Source: Isoetes taiwanensis
Lineage: Eukaryota > Streptophyta > Lycopodiopsida > Isoetales > Isoetaceae
Length of the DNA stretch: 64,000 nt
Assembly (NCBI GenBank): GCA_021234155.1
Contig: JAJEKV010000145.1
Location: 436,001-500,000, forward strand
Direction: 5' to 3'
Shown: positions 33,679 to 44,046 of the stretch, one piece after another
Layout: each line of letters opens with the position of its first letter
How positions within the stretch are numbered: position 1 is the stretch's first letter
Position numbers and translations under genes: made by a program
Notes under the pieces: generated by a model
What the model was told of the DNA's origin: nothing
Database searches by the model: none
Seen by the model: only the letters and a program-made list of their open reading frames with translations

Positions 33679-35157
33679 GGGGACTTGGATGTAAAGACCG
33701 CTTTACTTAGGTACATGCACTTACAACAAGATTTATTTGGAGAGTCTTGCAAGGGGACTCATCTCCAGCCATATTACTAGTGAAATATTGGCTCCTTCAA
33801 TGTAAGCTCAAAGGTAAGCCTTCGTTACCTAGGGACGAAATGGGAGCCCTCTTCTTTGATTTTAAGGTGCCCCCAGGTACCTCCCCTATTATGAGAAGAA
33901 TACTTCAGGCTTGGAAAGCAGTTCAATCTATATGTTCCCCAGCTGATATTCCAAAAGAGGCAGGGAATATTAGTATCTTTTGGAATATACATGTTTGGGA
34001 GAAAGAGGGGCTCTCTTTAGCCTTGATTCACCCCCGTATATTTGTTAAATGGAAAAAACTGGGGATTTTACAGTTTCAACATTTATGGGATAATGGTAGA
34101 TGGATTTCATGGACCAGGTTCAAGAGAATGGTTTATAGATCAGGGGAAGGGGACAGAAAGGTGTTGCAAGAAATTATAGTAAATGTCAGACAACTCTCAG
34201 GAGTGGTTGGTCCTAAGGAAGTATAGAGGTGGGCAGGAAGGGAAGAATATAATATGGCTACAATCTATCGTGCACTATGTGTAGAAACCCCATCAGCAGC
34301 AGAGGCTAGGTTGGGTAGATACAAGGACGGCTATCCAATTCATGGAGGTCTATTTTCTCTAAGAAACTCCAATTCTTTATGTGGACCGCCCTACAGGGGG
34401 GTCTTAGTACCAAAGAGATATTATACCCTAAGGGATTGTGACGGATGATCTTTGCCCTCTAGGATGCCAAGCTACAGAATCCTTGGTGCACCTCTTCTTT
34501 TGCCTTATAATTTCAGAGTTTTGGTACTGGGTCTTCCCGATTTTAGGACTTGAGTGGACTCATTTGGTATGGCCAGATCTGCTTATTCTAGCTGATAGAT
34601 ACATAATCACTGCCTCTATGGTGAACGTGGCTGGGTAATTTGGAAACATCGGTGTGACGTGGGGGCATGCTATTTCAGTAAACAAGATAAGAAACTCCTT
34701 CAATATGGAAGTGGCCTTAATGGCGTTGTCCCATCATAGGAAGATGGGGGAGGCATATAACAAAGACTTGGACAGGATTGGTAAGCTACAGGGTTTCTAC
34801 AGCTATTTCAGGTGTCATTGGTCAGACAAAGGGATCCCAAGCTCTGCAGAAGGGGTTGATAGACAGGAACAACTGCATAATAACAGATTATCTTAGGCAT
34901 CTAGTTCTTTGATAAGTGGAATGTGGGACAACCGCCTTATAGTACCTACCTCTGGGGAGAAGATGGTGGCATTTCCCTATAGTATCCACTTGGGGGAGAA
35001 GATGAGTGGTTAATTCCACTAGTAGTACATATAACTAAGGACATAGGGATCTATATTATCCGTGGTAATTCTTTCTATCTGTCCTTCTAAGAGGACCCTG
35101 TTTGTGAGACAACATAACATATATATTAATAATAGCATACTCTTACCTTAAAAAAAA
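33679..35157 (+). pseudogene. L1-A C-terminal part and poly(A) end
   Basis: Frames with a few breaks give VKYWLLQCKLKG, IMRRILQAWKAVQSICS, ISIFWNIHVW and WKKLGILQFQHLWDNGRW, then the zinc-finger-like CPLGCQATESLVHLFFC (zf-RVT), all in the order seen in L1-C. A tail of eight A ends at 35157. With the pieces at 9547 and 27014 this is one 5'-truncated L1 split by two later insertions. Confidence 0.82.
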
Positions 35158-35409
35158 GGAGTAAATGATGTGACAGTCCAGTGCAATCCTCTGAAGAGGC
35201 AAGAAACATGTCTCATGCAGTATAATCTAATATCGAACCGTGGACTTTACCCCAAGTGCCCAAAACTAGGAAGGCTTCTTACACTTGCTCCATATCATTC
35301 CAGGTGGCGACAGATACTACCGGCCCCACGTCTCAACCCTGTATTGGAGAACATGCTCTACCAAGGCCCTGAACAAGTGCGAGTGATGAGCCCATGCATA
35401 TAGCCCTGC
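35158..35409. other. No recognisable gene
   Basis: A 77-codon + frame here has no motif. The stretch lies between the L1-A tail and an RTE-like LINE fragment. Confidence 0.4.
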
Positions 35410-36125
35410 CTGCATGGCATACTGTGCTTTTTAGCCCGTTGTCATGTGCAACTAGATGGAAATATATCCCAGTATGTGGTAGAAGGAAACTCCACTCCTA
35501 AATACTTGTAGGTGGGTACCACCTCCACATTTTGGCCCTAATAAGTGAAAGAGGGAAGTCTTGGCTGACATAAAGATGAGATGAGCAGCACCGTAGTCTT
35601 GGCCAAGTTAACCTGCATGTCCGTGAACCCACATAAGATATGTAAGGCATCCAAATGGCACTGCATGTCATATGGGGTGTAGGCTAAGAGGTCCACATCG
35701 TCGGCATATATGAGTTGCCTAATTACATGCTGCACAAGGTGAGCTCCCGCTTCACTGTGTTCAATGAACCAATTTTCCAACTGATCAATATATATACCAA
35801 ATAGTGTTGGAGAGAGTGGGCATCCCTGGCGGGCTCCATATTACTGACAACAGGCTAACTTGACAGTGACAATCGGCCTGAGCATGATATAATCCTCATA
35901 TAATCTGCATATCGCGTTTTGCAAATCTATAGGGCCCCTAAACTCCCTCAATCTGTCCCATAACTTGTCCCGAGGCACAGTGTCAAAAGCTTTTGCAAAA
36001 TCAACAAAGCAGTAGTACAGGTCTTGTCGGCAATTCTTGTTGTCTTCAGCCAAGGTCCCCAGGGTGAAAATATGATCAATAGTTGAGTGCCGGCAATTTT
36101 TGCTATCTTAAAGCAAGGCCTGAAA
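35410..36125 (-). pseudogene. RTE-like LINE fragment, RT region
   Basis: Minus-strand segments give STIDHIFTLGTLAEDN, LYYCFVDFAKAFDTVPRDKL, RQGCPLSPTLFGIYIDQLE, QLIYADDVDLLAYTP and MQVNLAKTTVLLIS, with frame changes. It is the same family as LINE-B (5930-8515) but without the insertion after YADD. The 5' part is missing. Confidence 0.82.
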
Positions 36126-36456
36126 AATGGACTGTAAAATAGAAATATGATAAGTTTTTTTTGATTGAAGGATGGTATTATATTTATATTATAAAAGGAG
36201 AACAAAATTGACTACTTGTATGGGGAGTGTCCACCCAGAAAACAACCTCCATGAAAATAAATCTGGAAAGTGGAGGTTTTACTAAAATTCTAAGACACCC
36301 AAAGATGTCAAAAAAGGAAGGAAATAACTATAACTATAACAGTTATCTGCAGAGAGGTTATAAACCAAAGCCAAAAACTCTGAAATAAGAGTGACAGAGT
36401 TTTATAATGTTTTAAGATGTCTTCAATCCTGAATTTGATTCTCGGCATCAGGTCTT

Positions 36457-37054
36457 CTATCCAGAGGAGTAACCAGCACCATCCAAAGGGTCCGGTCCTT
36501 TCGTGACCATTGTCATCTTGCAGTAGAGGCATGGGCATGTTCTAGATTTTGCAAAATTGTACTTTCCTGCAGCATCTCTAGCTTGACAGATGAATTCTCT
36601 CTTCAAGTCCGGTTGGAGGGCACACGAGCAAGTACAATCACAGTCTTCTTCGAAGTGATGAAGGGAGCAACCTGTCAGAAATTCAGCTGCCCACTTTTGA
36701 ATGTCTTCATATTTCTTATTTGGGAAGGAGATCCGTCTGCTCATAAGAAAGAATTTTCATGCAGAAGAGATGAACTTATAAGTAGACTTTATGAATCTAA
36801 GACACATCATAATTTGTTTGAGAGAGTATGGCCTGAGGCCATATAATTTCATTCATTGTAAAAACTAATTTATTTCTGCCTTTCCAGATTCTCCATAAAA
36901 GGATATAAAAGCTCCAATGTCTGGGAGAGTTAGGAAGAAAAAAATCAGCTTCAGGACTCTCGAGAGAGAGATTAAGTAGCAAGGCCTCTGAAGAGATCTC
37001 AATTGTCCATTGGGACCAGAAGCAGGATCTAAAAAGATGGTCTTCATTTTTCAT
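36457..37054 (-). pseudogene. L1-C ORF2 C-terminus, out of frame
   Basis: The frame continues ORF2 in another phase: EDHLFRSCFWSQW resembles the HLFxxC part of zf-RVT, followed by FYILLWRIWKGRNKLVF and NEIIWPQA. A further frame carries YEDIQKWAAEFL and a Cys-rich tail. ORF2 therefore probably once ran some 85 to 180 residues longer. Confidence 0.6.
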
Positions 37055-40000
37055 AATAAGAGAGACATCCGGGGCGGAACATTAGTGTTTGAAAAGTTAC
37101 AAATTGAAACGCTTTGTTCTTTGTTTGTGGCGGAACTTTTATGCCATAGTTGCCAAATGAATGCCTTGATTTTCGGGTTAATCGGGGACTTCCAAAGATG
37201 AATAAGATTGGCTCTGCAGCGTTCCTGAGATATCCCCCATTTAAGGTGTATGCTCATCTCTTGATCTTTCATAAGATATTTATAAGCCTCCTTTACTTTA
37301 AAAATGAATCTCCCTTTGTAATGCCAAGTGATATTGCTGTTGTTCCATTCAGCTTGAGAGATATAATTTGAAATGGCATTATAAAGAGATCTTGATCTTC
37401 GATCTTTGGAAGAATCAAAAGGAATAGGTCCGTTAGCATCAAACAGATCTGAGATTGTGATCAAACCTTTTTCTTGCCACAGTTTAGCTTGGTCTGGGAA
37501 GTTTCTAATAAGACAATGGGAGCTGTTGTCTCCGAGAAGGTAAGGATTCCAGAAAATATGTTGAGAAAGGGAAATTCCTTTCTCCCAAGAATACATTCCT
37601 TTTACCTGCTTCCAAGCCATTATCCATTTCCTTATCAAGGGAGGACAATTGTTGGGAATCTGAAACTCGAAAAAGGCTGCATCTGGGAGTAACATTTTGA
37701 TGTTCCAACCGTATGGCTTACATTTGAGGATGTAGTGCTTGATGAGGACGGAAACTGGATGCTGGATTTTGTCTGTAATAGCTCTGAAGAAGTATTTTGC
37801 TGCGAGGGCTGTGGCATGCTTTTCAATATTGATAATTCCCAAGCCTCCCATAGACTTAGGCTTGCAGCATTCTTCCATTGAGACAGGAGTCCAGCATCTT
37901 CTGTTGCTGCCACAAGAGATGAATCTTCCAAGGATACCCTGCAGCTTTTTGTAAACATATTTTGGAGCAAGGATGAAGGAGGATTGATAAACATGGGTTG
38001 AGGCAATAACCGAGTTCGCGAGAATTGCCCGACCAGCTTTAGAAAGGAATTTGGAGTTGAGAGTATCCACTTTGTGGTAAAATTTCTCAATAATGCCATT
38101 CCATAAATCTGCTGCATTTGAACGAATAGCAAAAGGAATGCCAAGCAATTTAGAATGAGCATTTGGGGGGTTGAAACTGCAATCAAGGAGAGTGGCAGCC
38201 TGAGCTCCCAGATCCGAGTTATGAGAGGTAATCTTGGATTTGGCAGGATTAATCTTGCATCCAGAAAAGTTACCAAAGTCATTTAGGATATCCTTAGTAT
38301 GATTTATCGACTGAAGATCCATGGATAAGAGGATAAAAGTATCATCTGCAAAATGCCCATTTAAGAATTGATCAGTCATATCATTTGTAGGGAGATATAA
38401 ACCTGTTAATGTTCCCTCCTCTTTGGCTTTCTGCAGACTGCTGTGGAGGGCTTCCATGACAATGATAAAGAGGAAGGGGGCCAGGGGGCAACCCGGTTTG
38501 ACTCCTCTTTTAATGTTGAAGAAGGGGCTGCATTCCCCATTAATTATAACCGAGGAAGAGGAGTTGTTGAGGATTGCTGTAAAGAGGTTGATTGAGCTGG
38601 TGCTGAAACCAAGTTTCCTGCAGCAAATATTTAGAAAATTCCAGTTGACTGTATCGAATGCTTTAGTGATGTCGAGTTTCAGAAGGGCAATCTCTTGATT
38701 GGAATCTTTTGCCCATCTGAGGCCAAGAGCAGCAGTGGCAACATTATCCAGAATATTCCTTCCTTTCAAGTAAGTCGATTGGCTATGACTGATAATATTG
38801 TTTAAAATCTCCTTCAGCCTCTGAGTGATGGCACCTGAAATAATCTTATAGATGACATTAGTTAGAGAAATAGGTCTGTAATCCGAAAAGGAGATGGGTT
38901 CAGAAATTTTTGGGATCAGAGAGATAAAGCTGGTATTGATTCTATCATCCATCTTCTTTCTTAAAATAAATTCATTTGCAACATTCAAAATGTATGATCC
39001 CAAGATATCCCAGGTTGCTTTGAAAAATTCAGCTGGAAAGCCATCTGGTCCCGGGGATTTACCATTCTTCATACTATTAACCACTTTGCTGAGATCATCA
39101 ATGGAAAAAATGCTGGTTAAGGCTATGTTCTGATCTTGAGTGACTCTTTCTTCCATTTTGATGAAATTTTCGCTTTCCTGCTGGTTAATTTTTGCACTGG
39201 TGCCCATGATGTTAGTAAAATGGTTGGTAGCAGCAATCTTCAGATTATCATCTCCATTAATTTTAATACCATTGACCAAGACCTCTTCAATCTTATTTCT
39301 TTTGACTCTACCCTTGGCTTTGACAAAGAAATATTTGGAGTGTGCCCTTTCATCTTCTTTTAGCTCGGTTATCTTGGATTTTAGTCTCCAACCTGCAGCT
39401 ATCCTTAATTCCTCTGCTTCAATCTCAAGACTAATTCTGTTATACTCATCTCCAGTAGCATTTGGAATAAGACTTCTAAGATTAATCAAGTGGGCTGTTT
39501 TAGCAATGTGAATCTCTTTCCCCCAGATTTTGAGCTTATTTTTGATGAGCTTAGCAAGATTACACCACCAGGACATCCAACCATAGATGCCATGGGGTTT
39601 AACAGTAGAATTGATCACCTCCAGAATAATATCCTTAAAATCTGAGTGATTAATAAGCTGGGAATTTAATTTGAAGTAAGAATTTCTCTTGGTTGCAGAC
39701 TCACTATTTGTTCGAATGATAATGAGTTGGGGAAAGTGATCAGCCAGAGTATAACCTTTCAGATTAATAACTCTTTCACTTAAATTCCAGAGATTTTCGC
39801 TGAGGTAAAATATGTCATGAAGGCAGCAGATCGGATTAATCCTACGATCAGTCCAGCTAAACTCGTCAGGGGAGGTTCTAGCTAAAGTAAGATTGTTAAG
39901 AGAGATCAAGTTAGACCACGAGTTAGACTCATCTGGTGAGAGAGGCCTGAAATTCCGATTTATCATGAAACTGTGAGTGACCATATTGAAGTCCCCTCCC

Positions 40001-40431
40001 ATTATGATTTCATCAACCTCAATATTATTCAGACTACTTATGATCTTGTTCCAGATGACTGTTCTCTCGGCTGGGCTATTATAAGCATAAATGTTGATAA
40101 TGGCTAATCTGAAGTTATCCATCTTAAAACAGAGAATCTGCCATCTGCCTAAGTTGTCATTGACCATATACTGATCAGTAATGTTAAGATTCTTTTTCCA
40201 GCAGATGGCCACTCCACCAGAGCTCTTATTAGCGGGAAGGGCCCAAGTCTCCATGCCAGGAGGGAGGGTCCTGGCTATCTTAGAGCTAAAATCATCATCA
40301 TGTAATTTGTGTTCTTGCAAAAGAAGAAAATCAGGAGTCAGGGAGGAGAGGCAAACTTTAAGTCTATCCCTTTTACTGGAATCATTAATACCTTGAAGAT
40401 TCCAGGTAATTATGTTAAGAGAGCTATTCAT
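37051..40431 (-). CDS. L1-C ORF2: endonuclease and reverse transcriptase, 1126 aa
   Basis: The N-terminal 230 residues are an APE-like endonuclease (NIITWNLQGIN, LLQEHKLH, GGVAICWKK, IINIYAYNSP, IIMGGDFNMV, ADHFPQLI), which nicks the target. The RT follows: GKSPGPDGFPAEFFK, FISLIPKISEP, YRPISLTNVIYKI, ALLKLDITKAFDTVNW, GVKPGCPLAPFLF and the active site as HFADDTFIL (FADD). The C-terminal part carries SKAGRAILANSV and WTPVSMEECCKPKSMGGLG, typical of plant L1. The frame stops just where the zinc finger should begin, and coding sequence goes on in another phase. It overlaps ORF1 by 8 bases. Confidence 0.93.
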   Translation of the reverse strand: MNSSLNIITWNLQGINDSSKRDRLKVCLSSLTPDFLLLQEHKLHDDDFSSKIARTLPPGMETWALPANKSSGGVAICWKKNLNITDQYMVNDNLGRWQILCFKMDNFRLAIINIYAYNSPAERTVIWNKIISSLNNIEVDEIIMGGDFNMVTHSFMINRNFRPLSPDESNSWSNLISLNNLTLARTSPDEFSWTDRRINPICCLHDIFYLSENLWNLSERVINLKGYTLADHFPQLIIIRTNSESATKRNSYFKLNSQLINHSDFKDIILEVINSTVKPHGIYGWMSWWCNLAKLIKNKLKIWGKEIHIAKTAHLINLRSLIPNATGDEYNRISLEIEAEELRIAAGWRLKSKITELKEDERAHSKYFFVKAKGRVKRNKIEEVLVNGIKINGDDNLKIAATNHFTNIMGTSAKINQQESENFIKMEERVTQDQNIALTSIFSIDDLSKVVNSMKNGKSPGPDGFPAEFFKATWDILGSYILNVANEFILRKKMDDRINTSFISLIPKISEPISFSDYRPISLTNVIYKIISGAITQRLKEILNNIISHSQSTYLKGRNILDNVATAALGLRWAKDSNQEIALLKLDITKAFDTVNWNFLNICCRKLGFSTSSINLFTAILNNSSSSVIINGECSPFFNIKRGVKPGCPLAPFLFIIVMEALHSSLQKAKEEGTLTGLYLPTNDMTDQFLNGHFADDTFILLSMDLQSINHTKDILNDFGNFSGCKINPAKSKITSHNSDLGAQAATLLDCSFNPPNAHSKLLGIPFAIRSNAADLWNGIIEKFYHKVDTLNSKFLSKAGRAILANSVIASTHVYQSSFILAPKYVYKKLQGILGRFISCGSNRRCWTPVSMEECCKPKSMGGLGIINIEKHATALAAKYFFRAITDKIQHPVSVLIKHYILKCKPYGWNIKMLLPDAAFFEFQIPNNCPPLIRKWIMAWKQVKGMYSWEKGISLSQHIFWNPYLLGDNSSHCLIRNFPDQAKLWQEKGLITISDLFDANGPIPFDSSKDRRSRSLYNAISNYISQAEWNNSNITWHYKGRFIFKVKEAYKYLMKDQEMSIHLKWGISQERCRANLIHLWKSPINPKIKAFIWQLWHKSSATNKEQSVSICNFSNTNVPPRMSLLL

Positions 40432-42685
40432 TATAAATTGAGGGAGATTTATAAGGAGAGAGATGCTCCCTGGGACTTCTTCTGATCGGGGTCTTCACGG
40501 CTCTATCATTCTTGGATAGGTGTCTCTTTTTCCTCTTGCTGATGACTTGATTCCAATCTTGCTCGGAGGAGATCTCAGTAATGGTGACATTGCTCTGCTG
40601 CTCAAACCTGCTGGGGGTCGGAAAGATAGTTTGGTTTTGATCTTTCTCGCCAATTCTCATGATTATAATCTTTGGGTCCGACTCGAACTGCAACTTAATG
40701 TTGAGAAGATTCATAATATTGGAAGGAATGGGTCTGCTGGGTCTGTAATTTAAAAGATCAGAAGGGTGCATAACAGAGCTGGAGGGTTTTTGACTCAAAC
40801 TGTTGAGATCCTCGATAAGGATAGCAGTTGGGCTGTTAATTGCCTTGTTGCTGCTGCTGCTGTGATTGATCATCCTCTGATCAGAAAGGGTACAATGATT
40901 CTTGGAAGACTTTTGTACCCATACTTGTTTGACTTCAGATTGAACCATATTACTCTTCTTAGCTGTCTCTTCAATTATCTCTGCTTTTGGGGCAGAGTAG
41001 GGGACATTGCTAAAATTGATCTGAATTTGCATAAGCTTAGAATGCGAGATCCTGATGTTCACCGAGGAAGTCCAATCAGAGGAAATGGATTTGGAGAGGC
41101 AGACAGAAGGGAAATTGGTTTGGGGGATACTGATGTCTAAGACCTGGCCGAGATGATTGCCAATGGCTCGGAGGTGATTGGGCGTCCATAGGGATGGGGG
41201 CAAGTTCGGGAATTTGGCCCAGGTAATAATGGAGATATTACAATGGTCTCCTGGAATGAAATCAGGAAACCACTTCATAATGTATACCGAGTGTTTGCCA
41301 AAACTCCTAATTCTCTTTTTGAGCATGTTATTGGCATGATAATTGTCTTGGCAGATGACTTGAAAAGTTTTAGTATCCAGTTTCAGAATGGAGGCAATTT
41401 TGCAGTGGTGAAGTTTAGTGATGTGGAACTTGACTTCACTAGGAGCAGGACATGAGTTGGGAAAATGGAAGATAAGACCCCTGTCAAGGAAAATATTGGA
41501 GGCTGAGTGGTCCCTAATGGTGGAAAGATCTAAAATGTCAGGGATATCAACCTTGGCTTGAACTTGATTACCTGCATCCTTATTAGTACATGCATAGGAA
41601 TGTATTTCTGAAATTTTTGGAACAGAATTTTGAACAATATCAGAGTAAGAGATGTTACTTTTTATCTTGTCTGCCTTGCCCAGAATCGGAACCTCGACCT
41701 GCACTTTATTTTCTTTTTCCTTGTACTTGATCTCGTGGAGGTTAGCATTCTTGAATTCAGTACAATTTGGGCATGTACAATTGGCAGCTTCCTCAGGAAT
41801 AAAGTAACCGTTGCTGTCAATGCATTTGCAGCCATTGGAACTTGAGAATGACATCTCACTGATACCAAATTTTGCTTTGGTGCCTTCGAGGGTAACAACA
41901 GCATCAGGAATAGCAGCCTCCGTAATGTACTTGAAATCCTTATTCCATTTATCAGCAACATTTGGAAAAATTTCAGCCCATCTTTCAACCATTTTGAAAG
42001 AGACTCTGCTCCAACCCGGCCCAGAACAGAGTTTCTGATAACATTTATTGGCTCTCATCTTGAGCTCATCCATGGTTGTTCTAAAAACTCCATTCTTTAG
42101 GCTGCAACAGTTTTGGGAAGAATGGCCTGACTTGATCGTCATTTTGGAGGTAAGCAAAAGGTCGAGGTGCTGAATTTTGTCAAGAGTGTTAAGAGCATAT
42201 CTTTTGTCGTCAGACCTGCCTTCTAAAAAATCAGACTCATTTTTATCCTGTTCCTCAAAAGCCTGAAAGATTTCACCGTCCTGCATCAGATCCATAATAA
42301 TCGCTGTTGCTTTTTGTTGAGTTTTTAGAAGATTGAAATGGGCATGGAGCTCTTTAATCTGTTTCCAATCACTGTCCTGATCCTGCTCCAGTTTCGCTAT
42401 GCACCTGATGTCTATTTCCCCAGGCTTGAAGGCCACAGCCTTAACTCGGGAAGATGAAGCTTCAAACTTTGCAGCCATGGTAGTGCTAACTCTGTTAGAC
42501 CTTAGGAGAAAATCGCGCGCCGGATAACGGAAGCTAAAGGAGTTTTTGGAAAAGAGAGGTTTAGAAAAGATCCTTGAGAAAGACATATCGAAAACAGAGG
42601 AGCCAAAAAAGGGGAACAGAGGGGTCAAATCAAGGGATGAGAAGGAAAAGGGGGGATCTTGACAGGGCCAGCAGGCCCTACCCAA
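40424..42685 (-). CDS. L1-C ORF1: nucleic-acid-binding protein, up to 753 aa
   Basis: Plant L1 ORF1 proteins bind the element RNA. Near residue 290 lies a Cys-rich patch (CKCIDSNGYF, NCTCPNC). A DUF4283-like region with an RRM-type fold follows (IFHFPNSCPAPSEVKFHI, MKWFPDFIPGDHC, LPPSLWTPNHLRAIGNHLG). The tail is Ser/Asn-rich with a basic RKKRHLSKNDR. I see no C-terminal CCHC knuckle. The start is uncertain: the Met at 42685 opens the frame, but Mets at residue 34 (MSFSRIF) or about 70 (MAAKFEASSSRV) may be the real start. Confidence 0.85.
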   Translation of the reverse strand: MGRACWPCQDPPFSFSSLDLTPLFPFFGSSVFDMSFSRIFSKPLFSKNSFSFRYPARDFLLRSNRVSTTMAAKFEASSSRVKAVAFKPGEIDIRCIAKLEQDQDSDWKQIKELHAHFNLLKTQQKATAIIMDLMQDGEIFQAFEEQDKNESDFLEGRSDDKRYALNTLDKIQHLDLLLTSKMTIKSGHSSQNCCSLKNGVFRTTMDELKMRANKCYQKLCSGPGWSRVSFKMVERWAEIFPNVADKWNKDFKYITEAAIPDAVVTLEGTKAKFGISEMSFSSSNGCKCIDSNGYFIPEEAANCTCPNCTEFKNANLHEIKYKEKENKVQVEVPILGKADKIKSNISYSDIVQNSVPKISEIHSYACTNKDAGNQVQAKVDIPDILDLSTIRDHSASNIFLDRGLIFHFPNSCPAPSEVKFHITKLHHCKIASILKLDTKTFQVICQDNYHANNMLKKRIRSFGKHSVYIMKWFPDFIPGDHCNISIITWAKFPNLPPSLWTPNHLRAIGNHLGQVLDISIPQTNFPSVCLSKSISSDWTSSVNIRISHSKLMQIQINFSNVPYSAPKAEIIEETAKKSNMVQSEVKQVWVQKSSKNHCTLSDQRMINHSSSSNKAINSPTAILIEDLNSLSQKPSSSVMHPSDLLNYRPSRPIPSNIMNLLNIKLQFESDPKIIIMRIGEKDQNQTIFPTPSRFEQQSNVTITEISSEQDWNQVISKRKKRHLSKNDRAVKTPIRRSPREHLSPYKSPSIYNE

Positions 42686-42708
42686 GATCTATCATGGGAA
42701 GGGAGGGG

Positions 42709-43203
42709 TCAAATCAAGAAGAGGGGAAAGGAGCACGGAAAACAAGAAAAAGACAGAGCACCCAAGGAAAAAAGAAATCTAAGAAAAACAGAGATCAGGA
42801 CCCAGGCTGACAGATACTCGTTTGCTATCGAGAACCTCCAAACTACAGTATCAATTTCTTGAATTGTTCTTGCAGGTTCCAAATCAAAGAAAGAGGCCCA
42901 GTGATAGATAGGTTCCACTCCAAAATCGACAGGACAATTCATAAGAAAGAGATTTCTCTCAAATCTATTTCCTAAGAAGGGTTGAGAGTTATGCGTGGTG
43001 ACTCTAATGGATCCAACTCTGTCGAAGCACAGGATGCAAAGATAGTAGAAATTGAAGCTAATTCTGCAGAACCCGACCCGAGATCTAGTTTCTATTGCTA
43101 GCCTAATTAGATATTCTATAATCAGCACCGAATCGTGATGATCCCAAGGAATTTGGGGGAAGCCCAGCCCCTGGAGAACAGCCTCTAGCAAGGCCTCATC
43201 CAT
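42709..43203 (-). CDS. L1-C upstream frame (ORF0), 164 aa
   Basis: An open frame begins after a 170-bp leader and stops 23 bases before the first ORF1 Met, in another phase. It starts MDEALLEAVLQGLGFPQIPW and contains a Cys-rich stretch, with a hydrophobic C-terminus (LISVFLRFLFSLGALSFSCF). It lies inside the TSD-bounded element, so it belongs to the LINE. It may be an extra ORF, or the N-terminus of ORF1 split off by a frameshift. I do not recognise the domain. Confidence 0.5.
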   Translation of the reverse strand: MDEALLEAVLQGLGFPQIPWDHHDSVLIIEYLIRLAIETRSRVGFCRISFNFYYLCILCFDRVGSIRVTTHNSQPFLGNRFERNLFLMNCPVDFGVEPIYHWASFFDLEPARTIQEIDTVVWRFSIANEYLSAWVLISVFLRFLFSLGALSFSCFPCSFPLFLI

Positions 43204-43523
43204 CGGGGGTGGGAGATCCCTTGCAAATTCTCGGGATGGAGTCCATAAACGTCAGGCGCGAGTTGTAGGCGCGAGTTCCCCCCAGCTCCGAAACAAGTCC
43301 TATAATTGATTCCTGCAGAAGAATCATTAGCAGGAATCAACCAAATACTATAATTGGGAGGGAGAGTTCTACTCAGAAATATGATATGTACCTCTTTAAT
43401 ACCTTGCTTCCTTCGCCCACATTGTCACATTAAAGGACACTATGAACATGCCGTTTAGTGGAAATCCGGCCTAATAAAGGTTACCATTCTGTCCAGCGAG
43501 ATCAGAGCCCCTCTCTTCAAGGA

Positions 43524-43712
43524 TCATTGTCCACTGGGCGGATGCTGTGAAGAGTAGCTGACTTTTGTTGCAGACCCAGCTTTTGTATTGGCGAATTCAT
43601 GCTGTAAATACTTTTTGCACGCGTCCACTTCCTCCATAGACCAAATCGAGGGCGGAAGATTCTCATTATCCTGCCAAGGAAGGAGAATTGACCAACTTGG
43701 GTAGCAATTCAT
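43524..43712 (-). CDS. Unrecognised 62-codon frame
   Basis: Reads MNCYPSWSILLPWQDN..., with NLPPSIWSMEEVDACKKYL in the middle. It looks like a protein fragment, but I cannot assign it. It could be an exon. Confidence 0.2.
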   Translation of the reverse strand: MNCYPSWSILLPWQDNENLPPSIWSMEEVDACKKYLQHEFANTKAGSATKVSYSSQHPPSGQ

Positions 43713-43810
43713 TCTGCACTTTATGCTGTTTCGTGTTCCGGATTCAGTATGGTCTTTACATGCTAAAATAAATGAAATTCCGGGTTTATTTCCTTACGGC
43801 TGGAAGATTA

Positions 43811-44046
43811 ATGGCGCTTGCAAAGAGGAGATCTTCTCATGATCCTCTTGGAGCACCAAATGAATCCTCTGCAATAACTGAACAGTAAGTCCATCTGTTG
43901 TTGTCTATATCATTAAAAGGGAATGGGCCATGATTTTGTTTTGCCATGCAAGCAGGTTTCTTGACACACCATTTCTAGAACCGCCTGCATCAAGACCGAA
44001 TCACAGTCAAGACAAACTAGTTATTATTTTCTACTTTTTATTTTTG
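43811..44046 (+). CDS. Putative first two exons of a host gene
   Basis: Exon 1 (43811-43884) starts MALAKRRSSHDPLGAP and ends at a GTAAGT donor. Exon 2 (43956-44046) restores the codon across a GT-AG intron of 71 bases, reads QFLDTPFLEPPASRPNHSQD and ends in a hydrophobic LVIIFYFLFL before another GTAAGT. Total 55 codons. A third exon-like piece lies at 44505-44554 (TTTTTTAG before, GTAAAT after). I do not recognise the protein. It may be the 5' end of the coiled-coil gene at 47234-48385 or a separate gene. Confidence 0.45.

Larger units (their letters stand above)
36153..43374 (-). mobile_element. Full-length L1 retrotransposon (L1-C)
   Basis: A 7.2-kb minus-strand element bounded by the 12-bp repeat AGAAATATGATA (36141-36152 and 43375-43386). 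A run of eight T at about 36155-36162 is its poly(A) tail. It holds a 5' UTR of about 170 bp, an upstream frame, ORF1 and ORF2. ORF1 and nearly all of ORF2 are open, so the copy is young. The exact TSD, full length and near-intact frames make it the best candidate for a recently active element here. Confidence 0.92.

Noticed and set aside
37635-38282. 215-codon minus frame within the L1-C ORF2 region
   Set aside because: It is an alternate-frame shadow of ORF2, whose motifs are continuous here.
42574-42862. + strand basic frames opposite the start of L1-C ORF1
   Set aside because: Lys/Arg/Gly-rich shadows of the ORF1 5' region, with no motif.
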